5,265 nt of DNA, from assembly GCA_028279155.1 (NCBI GenBank), contig JANQST010000432.1, forward strand, positions 1 through 5,265, read 5' to 3'. This DNA comes from Cyclobacteriaceae bacterium. GTDB taxonomy: Bacteria; Bacteroidota; Bacteroidia; Cytophagales; Cyclobacteriaceae. The notes under the pieces are model-generated. The model had not been told where the DNA came from, searched no databases, and saw nothing but the letters and a program-made list of their open reading frames with translations. How positions within the stretch are numbered: position 1 is the first letter of the stretch; each line of letters starts with the position of its first letter. Shown one piece after another: positions 1 to 5,265 of the stretch. Position numbers and translations under genes: made by a program.

Positions 1-17
1 GCCTTTCGGCTCTTTTG
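1..17 (-). terminator. Partial terminator-like hairpin after the left tRNA-Asp fragment
   Basis: Read on the minus strand, the sequence just after the tRNA end is an A-rich stretch followed by GAGCCGAAAGGC, a GCC/GGC stem closed by a GAAA tetraloop. The window edge cuts off the rest, so neither the full stem nor the T-tract can be seen. The position, about 10 nt past the tRNA discriminator base, and the preceding AAAAGA suggest an intrinsic terminator of a tRNA transcript. The downstream half is inferred. Confidence 0.4.
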
Positions 18-19
18 AT

Positions 20-155
20 GCGGTCCGGACGGGACTCGAACCCGCGACCTCCTGCGTGACAGTCTGTTGAAAAAGATCCAAAAAATCATCCATTCGCATC
101 TTTCCACTGTACCGCTTGCCATAAACCGCCATAAACTGTGCCCTGAAACTGTACC
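20..155 (-). repeat. Left copy of tRNA-Asp attachment-like direct repeat
   Basis: This copy aligns without gaps to 3387-3522. Bases 20-74 are identical (55 bp), 75-100 match at about 14 of 26 positions, and 101-155 match at 50 of 55. The identical part is the tRNA-Asp 3' fragment plus 12 bp (minus strand TTTTTCAACAGA). The conserved outer block holds three ACTGTRCC motifs at 106-113, 135-142 and 148-155, with two related ATAAACYG motifs near 121-138. An identical core in a tRNA anticodon loop with short direct repeats to one side resembles the core and arm sites of a tyrosine-recombinase attachment site. No integrase is in the window, so the att assignment is an inference from layout. Confidence 0.72.
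21..62 (-). pseudogene. tRNA-Asp(GTC) 3' fragment, left copy
   Basis: On the minus strand the sequence runs from tRNA position 32 to the discriminator base. It comprises anticodon loop CTGTCAC with anticodon GTC (60-58), anticodon-stem 3' strand GCAGG, variable loop, T stem-loop GCGGG-TTCGAGT-CCCGT, acceptor 3' strand CCGGACC and discriminator G at 21. No CCA follows. The 5' half (acceptor GGTCCGG, D-arm and 5' anticodon strand) is absent; the bases upstream (CAACAGA) are unrelated to tRNA. The fragment cannot fold into a tRNA and is best read as the displaced 3' end left by element integration at the anticodon loop. Confidence 0.85.
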
Positions 156-312
156 GCGTAGAGCTTGCAGTTGTCAGTTATTGACATTTTCATACAAATT
201 CTGAAAATTGTTCCATAATGAGTCAACCACGTAAATGACAAGTTTCATTAACTTGAAGGGTAGATAAGTGAGCAATGTATGCTCGTTATCCTATTAATTA
301 TTGGCTAGCGTT

Positions 313-1272
313 ATGAAAAATCAATTGTTTAGATACTTATTCATTCTCATTGTAATATCTGGGTGTTCTGAAAGGTCAAGCCCAGATAATCAAGAAGCAA
401 ATGCAGTGGGAAATTATGATGGGCCGATCATCGATATGCATATTCATGCATATTCTGATGGAAATCCCTTAATGAGTATGACACACCCACCGACACTTCG
501 TAGCGAAACGTACGAGGGTATCAACTCAGGTGCTGAGCAAAAAGAAAAAACCCTAGAAAAGTTTCGTCAACACAATATAGTGAAAGCCATTGTTACTAAT
601 GGTCAATTATGGTTCGATGATAGTTCAGAGGTCATTTTAGTCGGAGGGGCCAATAGGCCAGTAGAAGCCTTAAGGAAGCAGTACCAAGAAGGAGGACTTC
701 AGGCAATCGCAGAAATGTCACCTTTTTATGCTGGAATATTGGCAGACGATGCATCTCAAATGCCATACTTTGAATTGGCCCAGGAGTTGAACATTCCAGT
801 TGGATTCCACATTTTTCCGGGTGGTCCAAACTATGGAATCCACCTGATGCCCCAAATGCTTGGAGGCATGCGTGCATATAATGCAAACCCAATCCAATTG
901 GAAGAGGTGTTGGTCAAATTCCCCAATTTAAAATTGTACATCATGCATGGGGGCTGGCCCTACGTTGACGATGTCAAAGCACTGATGTATGCCCACCCTA
1001 ATGTTTATGTAGATATTGCAGTGGTCAATTGGTTATTGCCCCAGAAAGAATTAAATAACTATCTAAAATCTCTTATCAACGCTGGCTTTGGAGAAAGAAT
1101 CATGTTTGGAAGTGATCAAATGGTATGGCCTCAAGTTATCAGCGTAGGTATCCAATCAGTTAACAATGCTGATTTTCTCACGCTAGATCAAAAAGAGGAT
1201 ATTTTCTATGATAATGCGGCAAAGTTTCTTGGACTTAGTGAAGCAGAAATTGAAAAACATAAAAGCCAGTGA
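313..1272 (+). CDS. Lipoprotein amidohydrolase (Amidohydro_2 family)
   Basis: This is a predicted metal-dependent hydrolase of the amidohydrolase-related TIM-barrel family (Amidohydro_2, COG2159-like), 319 aa, of usual length for a single barrel. The ATG at 313 is preferred over the TTG at 301 because it gives a clean lipoprotein signal: basic-hydrophobic N-terminus, lipobox ISGC, lipidated Cys18. Visible metal-site residues are the DMHIH motif (His43, His45) on strand 1, a Glu in AEMSPF (Glu134), GFHIF (His166), MHGGWP (His212) and FGSDQ (Asp268), the full set expected of an active enzyme. The lipid anchor places it in the envelope, unlike most cytoplasmic relatives. The family includes decarboxylases, lactonases and amide hydrolases, so the substrate is unknown. 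It is the first gene after the left tRNA-Asp repeat; 290 bp separate it from the next gene, so shared transcription is uncertain. No strong ribosome binding site is visible. Confidence 0.9.
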   Translation: MKNQLFRYLFILIVISGCSERSSPDNQEANAVGNYDGPIIDMHIHAYSDGNPLMSMTHPPTLRSETYEGINSGAEQKEKTLEKFRQHNIVKAIVTNGQLWFDDSSEVILVGGANRPVEALRKQYQEGGLQAIAEMSPFYAGILADDASQMPYFELAQELNIPVGFHIFPGGPNYGIHLMPQMLGGMRAYNANPIQLEEVLVKFPNLKLYIMHGGWPYVDDVKALMYAHPNVYVDIAVVNWLLPQKELNNYLKSLINAGFGERIMFGSDQMVWPQVISVGIQSVNNADFLTLDQKEDIFYDNAAKFLGLSEAEIEKHKSQ

Positions 1273-1562
1273 CCAAAGATTAGCGCATTGTTATTAGTAC
1301 CCGACATTAGGTTCTATTTCAACTATTCTTTTCAGCATACACTTCATTTTACATTTAAAAATAGCCGCAACCAGGGTCATGTTTCAAAATTGTGCTATTT
1401 AAAGATCATGCCGCTACGTATCATTTGAACCTATGCATTCATTTGACTATTTTAAGATGAGATTCAGAACACTTTATCTTGATCACTTTCAACCAGAACC
1501 AAGAAAAATGAAAGTGCAACTATTAAAGGTTGCTCAGAAGCCTAGATTCATATGATACCCTA
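1273..1562 (+). other. Intergenic stretch with no gene seen
   Basis: This is an AT-rich spacer between the amidohydrolase and the TPR protein. Only very short reading frames occur, for example 14 codons from the ATG at 1508. A 7-bp inverted repeat, AAATAGC (1359-1365) and GCTATTT (1394-1400), is present, but no T-tract follows it, so it is not a convincing terminator. I found no clear match to the Bacteroidota TTTG / TAnnTTTG promoter pattern, although a promoter for the downstream gene presumably lies here. Confidence 0.5.
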
Positions 1563-3287
1563 ATGAAACAAGCTGCCACTCTCTTTGTTCTCTTCACTTT
1601 TCTTTGTCGATTTGGACACGCTCAGATAAATGCGGATTCACTTCTCACAGTTTGGCTGGATACTTCGAATAACGATACTACTCGGTTGTCGGCAATGGAT
1701 GCTTTCGTTAAAACTATCGTTCGAGTACATCCAGACAGTGGTATTTATTATTCACAACAAGCCCTTGCACTTGCTGAATCGATAGGCGATCTAAAACATC
1801 AAGCAAACGCTTTACACTTATTAGGTTTTGCGATGGATGAAAAGAGTGACTTTGATAGTGCGTTGACCTACTACAATCGAAGCCTGTTGATTCGAGAACA
1901 GATAGATGATAAAGCTGGAATGGCCAAATCGCAAAACAATATTGGTATTGTTCAAAATAGATTAGGTAATTATGATAAGTCAGTCGAATGTTACCAAAAG
2001 AGCATCAAGCTTAAAGAGGAAATTGGTGATGAAAAAGGAATTGCAACAACACTCATTAGTTTAGGCACCATTCATAGTAATAGAGGTAATATATTAAAAG
2101 CTATAGAGCTTTGGAGGCAAAGTATTAGCATCAATGAAAAAATTGGTAATGTTGATGCGATAGGTTATCCATTAAATAATATCGCGGAAGTTTACTTTGA
2201 TCAGAAAAATTACAGCCTCGCCCTAGACTATTATAATCGTGCATTAGCGCTTTTTAGAGAATCTGATCATTTACAACAATTAGCTTCTTGCTTAAACAAT
2301 ATGGGCAATGTCTATTATGAAATGGGTGATCATGATGCAGCTATCAAAAATTATAATGAAGCAATAGCAATTCACAAGAATATTGGTAACAAAAGAGGTA
2401 TTGCAAGATCTATAAACACAATCGGATTAGTACATTTCAATGAGGAAGATTACATTACTGCACTCGAATGCTTCGAACATGGATTGGCTTTGAATGAAGA
2501 GATTGGAAACAAAAAAAGAATGACCTCAACCCTCATTTATATAGGTAGTGTCTACATTCAATTAGCCAATTCTGCTCAGAATCAGTCAAACCTTGTACTT
2601 GCTAGAAATCAATATTCCACTTCGATCAGATATAATGCTAGAGCACTCTCTATTGCAGAGGACATTGGAGTGCCTGTTAATATTAGAGATGCAGCCAATT
2701 CATTATACCAGGCTTACAAGTCTAATGGTGAATTAGACAAAGCTTTGGAAATGCATGAGCTTTATTTGAAGATGAAGGATAGCATTGAAAATGATAATAT
2801 TCAGAGAAAAATCATAGAACAAGAGTTTAGAAATGAGTTCGAGAAACAAGCAATTAGCGACAGTATTGCATTTGCAAAACAGCAAGAACTTACAACACTT
2901 GAGATGTCAGAACAGAAAGCTCAGATAAGATCGTCCCGTAACCTCATTTTTGGTTTAACTTCATTGATTGTTCTTGGATCCTTGGTCATCGTACTAGGCT
3001 ATCAGAACTACAAGAGAAAAGTTGATCAGGAAAGGGCTCTGGACATACAAGTGAAGAGCCGAACGGAAGAACTTAGAAGTGCATTAGATAAACTAAAAGA
3101 TCATCAGTTCAATTTAGCACATAAAATAAGGGTACCGATTGCCTCTTTATTAGGCATGCTCGAGGTAATAAGAGAAGATCCAGCTTCCCCTGAAGCAGAG
3201 AAAATCAAACTTGATGTCATTGATGATTCAGCTAAAAAGATTGATGATATTATTCATGAGATAACGCAGGAGTTACATGATAAGTGA
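1563..3287 (+). CDS. TPR, membrane-spanning signalling protein with orphan HisKA-like domain
   Basis: 574 aa if started at the ATG at 1563, chosen over the upstream TTG (1530) because it gives a good signal peptide ending in GHA-Q (cleavage after about residue 20). Residues about 80-360 form at least seven tetratricopeptide repeats with an exact 40-residue period, each linked by an EIGN/EIGD-K-G type turn; further helices run to about 410. A charged helical segment (about 410-458) leads to one membrane segment (about 460-480), then a cytoplasmic coiled coil and a short C-terminal domain (about 510-574). That domain matches a histidine-kinase dimerisation H-box, LAHKIRVPIASLLGML, with His520 and Pro525. 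The protein stops there: no HATPase_c domain follows in any frame, and the residue after His is Lys rather than the usual Glu or Asp. It is probably a periplasmic sensor acting through a partner, by dimerisation or phosphotransfer, rather than a self-sufficient kinase. The stop lies 57 bp before the terminator next to the right repeat. Confidence 0.87.
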   Translation: MKQAATLFVLFTFLCRFGHAQINADSLLTVWLDTSNNDTTRLSAMDAFVKTIVRVHPDSGIYYSQQALALAESIGDLKHQANALHLLGFAMDEKSDFDSALTYYNRSLLIREQIDDKAGMAKSQNNIGIVQNRLGNYDKSVECYQKSIKLKEEIGDEKGIATTLISLGTIHSNRGNILKAIELWRQSISINEKIGNVDAIGYPLNNIAEVYFDQKNYSLALDYYNRALALFRESDHLQQLASCLNNMGNVYYEMGDHDAAIKNYNEAIAIHKNIGNKRGIARSINTIGLVHFNEEDYITALECFEHGLALNEEIGNKKRMTSTLIYIGSVYIQLANSAQNQSNLVLARNQYSTSIRYNARALSIAEDIGVPVNIRDAANSLYQAYKSNGELDKALEMHELYLKMKDSIENDNIQRKIIEQEFRNEFEKQAISDSIAFAKQQELTTLEMSEQKAQIRSSRNLIFGLTSLIVLGSLVIVLGYQNYKRKVDQERALDIQVKSRTEELRSALDKLKDHQFNLAHKIRVPIASLLGMLEVIREDPASPEAEKIKLDVIDDSAKKIDDIIHEITQELHDK

Positions 3288-3344
3288 CAACTTAAAAAAG
3301 TCTTCCTGTTCCCTTCATATTGTTTCCTACACTAATTCATCCAT

Positions 3345-3375
3345 AAAAAAAGCACCCACAAAATTGTAAGTGCTT
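3345..3375 (-). terminator. Intrinsic terminator for minus-strand transcription from the tRNA-Asp side
   Basis: On the minus strand a 12-bp stem (arms 3364-3375 and 3350-3361, including two G-T pairs) with a tiny AA/TT loop ends in a run of seven T (3351-3345). It begins 12 nt past the discriminator base of the tRNA-Asp fragment, so it fits a tRNA terminator that travelled with the tRNA 3' end. In the plus direction no T-tract follows, so it is a poor terminator for the TPR gene. Confidence 0.8.
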
Positions 3376-3386
3376 GAGTATCAGAA

Positions 3387-3522
3387 GCGGTCCGGACGGG
3401 ACTCGAACCCGCGACCTCCTGCGTGACAGTCTGTTGAAAAATATTCAATACAGCCTTTAATCGCTATTTTCCATTGTACCATTTGCCATAAACCGACATA
3501 AACTGTACCCTGAAACTGTACC
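3387..3522 (-). repeat. Right copy of tRNA-Asp attachment-like direct repeat
   Basis: This is the direct-repeat partner of 20-155, in the same orientation. Bases 3387-3441 are identical to the left core, the spacer is diverged, and the outer block 3468-3522 matches at 50 of 55. Its ACTGTACC motifs lie at 3473-3480, 3502-3509 and 3515-3522, with the same 29-bp and 13-bp steps as on the left. Identity ends one base beyond the tRNA discriminator position, and the sequences beyond both ends are unrelated. Recombination between the two copies would release a circle of exactly 3367 bp carrying the amidohydrolase and TPR genes. Confidence 0.72.
3388..3429 (-). pseudogene. tRNA-Asp(GTC) 3' fragment, right copy
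   Basis: Identical to the fragment at 21-62: anticodon loop with GTC, anticodon-stem 3' strand, T arm, acceptor 3' strand and discriminator G (3388), without CCA. The 5' half is again missing, so it is not a functional tRNA. Unlike the left copy, its complete intrinsic terminator is visible just downstream. Confidence 0.85.
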
Positions 3523-4012
3523 CTCGTGTCTTTTATCACACTATTCCATCTGAATTTATCAATAGAAATCGAAAAGCTTTGGTTTAGCAGATATTGATGT
3601 CAAATCTCATGAATCCAAAATCTTGTTGGCATTGGTTGAGTTGATATGGAGATAACTTCAGGTTTGAGCTTAAGCGAGAATCTGATGAAATCGATTGTGC
3701 CCAGACTTTTAGCTTGCTGAATATTTCTATTCCCCCTTCAAGCAAAACTTTGACCAAGCCAAATACTAGGAGGTTTGTCTCAAATTACATTTTGGGTCGA
3801 TCTTGGTTCCATCAATTGGCATCTTTGCTTTCCAGAGCGAGGTGAAGTTAGGAAAGGAAATTATTCGCTCTTTGCCCTCTAATGTTTTAGCACAGATATA
3901 GCTGTCGAACTACTCCAGATACGGAAGGTTCATTTTACAGGGGGAATGCTCTAAACAGATATACACTAGTAACAAACCTTCAAAATCAGATCACGCAACA
4001 ATATTTTTTACG
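3523..4012 (+). other. About 490 bp with no convincing gene
   Basis: No frame with a good start exceeds about 60 codons. The minus strand has an open stretch of about 66 codons (3784-3584) lacking an ATG at its head, and in another minus frame a 47-codon stretch (about 3905-3766) that includes MPIDGTKIDPK before a stop. I recognise neither. Broken frames on one strand would fit a decayed gene or insertion-sequence remnant, but nothing here proves that. The promoter of the downstream metallopeptidase gene should lie at its right end; no consensus element stands out. Confidence 0.45.
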
Positions 4013-4765
4013 ATGAAAAAGCATCTGCTCACTATTTCTATTCTGCTAGTACTTTCGTGCAATTTTGTAACAAATGAAAGAGTAGAAGTTAGCATTCCTA
4101 CGATCAATCAAGAAACAGAGAATGTATGGAGAGTTATTCAAGATATTAAGTTCTATGATGAGGACGACTATGACATAACCCTTCCAAATGGTGCTGTTAT
4201 TGATAGCTTAATCGATAAATCTAGAAAAGGCAAACTTCTTAACATGCATTACACTTTATTGAAAGATTTCATGAAAAATGAAATCTACTCTGAATCGGAT
4301 TATCAAAAAGGATTTGTCAAGGTAGAAAGAGTAAAACCACTATTAAACCGAATGATAGATCAGATTAGTGAAACTGATAGGAATTGGAATTTCAAAATTT
4401 TTGAAAAATATCGTGTGATTCTTACCTTATATGGACCGGGTGGCAACTATGATCCGGATGAAGGCACTATAACATTCTATACAACAGTAGATGGGGAATT
4501 CAAACAGTACGACAATCCTGCCAACATATTAATTCATGAGATTACTCACCTGGGAATTGAGGAATCCCTAATTAGGAGATTCAATGTTCCTCAGGAACTT
4601 AAAGAAAGGATAGTTGATACTTTTGTCTATTTAAATTTTCATGAAATTTTACCTGAATACGAAATACATCCAGTGGGCGATGAAAGGATTGACTCTCATT
4701 TAAGAACAATTGAAGATTTGAGTGATTTGGCTGATGTGGTTGAACGCTTTATGAAGCAGGATTAA
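4013..4765 (+). CDS. Lipoprotein with HExxH zinc-metallopeptidase signature
   Basis: 250 aa. The ATG at 4013 begins a short lipoprotein signal peptide with lipobox VLSC and lipidated Cys16, followed by Asn. The body is charged and mostly helical up to about residue 125, then has a Gly-rich segment YGPGGNYDPDEG (about 140-151) and a strand-like region. The key motif is ILIHEITHLGIEE: His175, Glu176 and His179 form HExxH, the signature of zinc metallopeptidases. Acidic residues Glu183/Glu184 and, further on, Glu198 or Asp202 in KERIVD could supply a third ligand. The target protein is unknown, and the named peptidase family cannot be fixed by eye. An envelope-anchored protease is the best reading; a non-catalytic zinc protein is possible. 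It ends 16 bp from the convergent broken lipoprotein gene. No clear Shine-Dalgarno precedes it. Confidence 0.82.
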   Translation: MKKHLLTISILLVLSCNFVTNERVEVSIPTINQETENVWRVIQDIKFYDEDDYDITLPNGAVIDSLIDKSRKGKLLNMHYTLLKDFMKNEIYSESDYQKGFVKVERVKPLLNRMIDQISETDRNWNFKIFEKYRVILTLYGPGGNYDPDEGTITFYTTVDGEFKQYDNPANILIHEITHLGIEESLIRRFNVPQELKERIVDTFVYLNFHEILPEYEIHPVGDERIDSHLRTIEDLSDLADVVERFMKQD

Positions 4766-4781
4766 TTGACCAATGTTTTAG

Positions 4782-5163
4782 TTAGCAAGTAAGCTTGTCC
4801 GCCACCACCATCATTGTCAAACGTATTTGGCCTTCGCTGTTTTCCATGTCTAGCTCGTAGGTATGAGCTCCGAACTCCAGTCGCAATCCCAGATCATCAA
4901 TTGGCTGTATAAAATATTTGATACCCATGACTTCGACTTCAACATAAATAAGTTGAATAGCCAACGTCATACATTTTGTACTCAGAAAATTCGCCAGGTT
5001 GGAACGACTCAAAATTCAAACTATCACTCTGGATTATTACGAGCATATTCTTGAATTCAAATGCACTTTGATTGGTGATTCGGAGCTTAACTGCTGTGGC
5101 GTTATCATCGGAGCAAGCGGCCAATAATAATAGTGCCGAAACAATTATTTGATTTTTCATCAT
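4782..5163 (-). pseudogene. Small lipoprotein gene broken by a one-base frameshift
   Basis: Two overlapping minus-strand frames together make one plausible protein of about 126 aa. The first (from ATG 5163 or 5160) has a lipoprotein signal with lipobox LAAC (Cys17), then a strand-rich domain, and stops at 4939 just after GYSTYLC. The second continues as YVEVEVMGIKYFIQPIDD and ends at 4782. Removing one T from the ATTTAT run (plus-strand AAA at 4946-4948) joins them as ...DVGYSTY-YVEVEV... without an internal stop. The total length, 382 nt, is a multiple of three plus one, as expected for a single inserted base. A purine-rich ribosome-binding sequence, AGAAAGAAGA, lies at 5177-5168. The function is unknown; small beta-rich lipoproteins of this type are common in Bacteroidota. 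A sequencing error would give the same picture. Confidence 0.75.
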
Positions 5164-5197
5164 TCGATCTTCTTTCTATCCTGAGAAAATGAGCTGC

Positions 5198-5225
5198 AGG
5201 AAATTGAGGTTATTTCCAATTTCCT
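5198..5225. promoter_or_regulatory. Inverted repeat upstream of the small lipoprotein gene
   Basis: AGGAAATTG (5198-5206) and CAATTTCCT (5217-5225) are perfect 9-bp inverted arms around a 10-bp spacer, 35 bp upstream of the ATG at 5163. It could be an operator or a leader hairpin. There is no T-tract in the minus direction, so a terminator is unlikely. Function is not shown. Confidence 0.35.
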
Positions 5226-5265
5226 ATTTGAATTCAGATTGTCAATTGATAATAGCACAACTACA

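Noticed and set aside
1..177. Minus-strand open frame running from 177 off the left edge, with an ATG at 132 (MAVYGKRYSGK...).
   Set aside because: It reads straight through the repeat and the tRNA fragment, giving the familiar tRNA-translation string VAGSSPVRT. The matching frame in the right repeat is stopped by TAG after ten codons, so the frame is not conserved.
270..284. GAGCA/TGCTC hairpin upstream of the amidohydrolase.
   Set aside because: A 5-bp stem is too short to claim a regulatory role.
632..892. 86-codon minus-strand frame inside the amidohydrolase gene.
   Set aside because: It lies wholly within a well-supported gene on the other strand and shows no signal, domain or ribosome binding site.
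1359..1400. AAATAGC / GCTATTT inverted repeat as a terminator of the amidohydrolase gene.
   Set aside because: The stem is AT-rich with a 28-nt loop and no T-tract follows it.
4001..4010. TATTTTTT as a TAnnTTTG-type promoter element for the metallopeptidase gene.
   Set aside because: It ends only a few bases before the start codon, so a transcript from it could not include the start region.
4939..4960. Programmed +1 frameshift in the small lipoprotein gene.
   Set aside because: There is no known slippery motif such as CTT-TGA and no internal Shine-Dalgarno stimulator; a simple one-base insertion explains it.
4863..5054. 63-codon plus-strand frame opposite the small lipoprotein gene.
   Set aside because: It lies antisense to the two frames that together give a coherent lipoprotein, and its sequence has no recognisable feature.

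Overview
The window looks like a chromosomal accessory region of a member of the Bacteroidota, most likely a marine Cytophagales-type bacterium. This is an inference. The DNA is AT-rich, start codons lack strong Shine-Dalgarno sites, the tRNA-Asp 3' end is not followed by an encoded CCA, three of four proteins carry lipoprotein signals, and the TPR-membrane-HisKA protein is an architecture familiar from this phylum.

The most striking structure is a pair of direct repeats, 20-155 and 3387-3522, that align without a gap at an offset of exactly 3367 bp. Each begins with the 3' part of a tRNA-Asp(GTC) gene on the minus strand, from the anticodon loop to the discriminator base. An identical 12-bp flank follows, then a diverged 26-bp spacer, then a conserved 55-bp block carrying three ACTGTRCC motifs. 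This is what attachment sites of tyrosine-recombinase elements inserted in a tRNA anticodon loop look like. Neither copy has a tRNA 5' half, so neither is a working tRNA. Both have a minus-strand terminator-like hairpin just after the tRNA end, and the two hairpins differ in sequence.

Layout: left repeat (20-155); lipoprotein amidohydrolase (313-1272, +); intergenic stretch; TPR/membrane/HisKA-like signalling protein (1563-3287, +); terminator and right repeat (3345-3522); a roughly 490-bp stretch without a convincing gene (3523-4012); lipoprotein with an HExxH metallopeptidase signature (4013-4765, +); and, convergent with it, a small lipoprotein gene broken by a one-base frameshift (4782-5163, -).

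No integrase, transposase, replication or conjugation gene is visible. The unit between the repeats therefore reads as passive cargo: two exported proteins, with more exported proteins in the next unit. I propose a tandem array of integrase-less cassettes bounded by tRNA-Asp attachment remnants, possibly moved in trans by an integrase outside the window. The genes are not obviously one pathway; their shared feature is export to the cell envelope.
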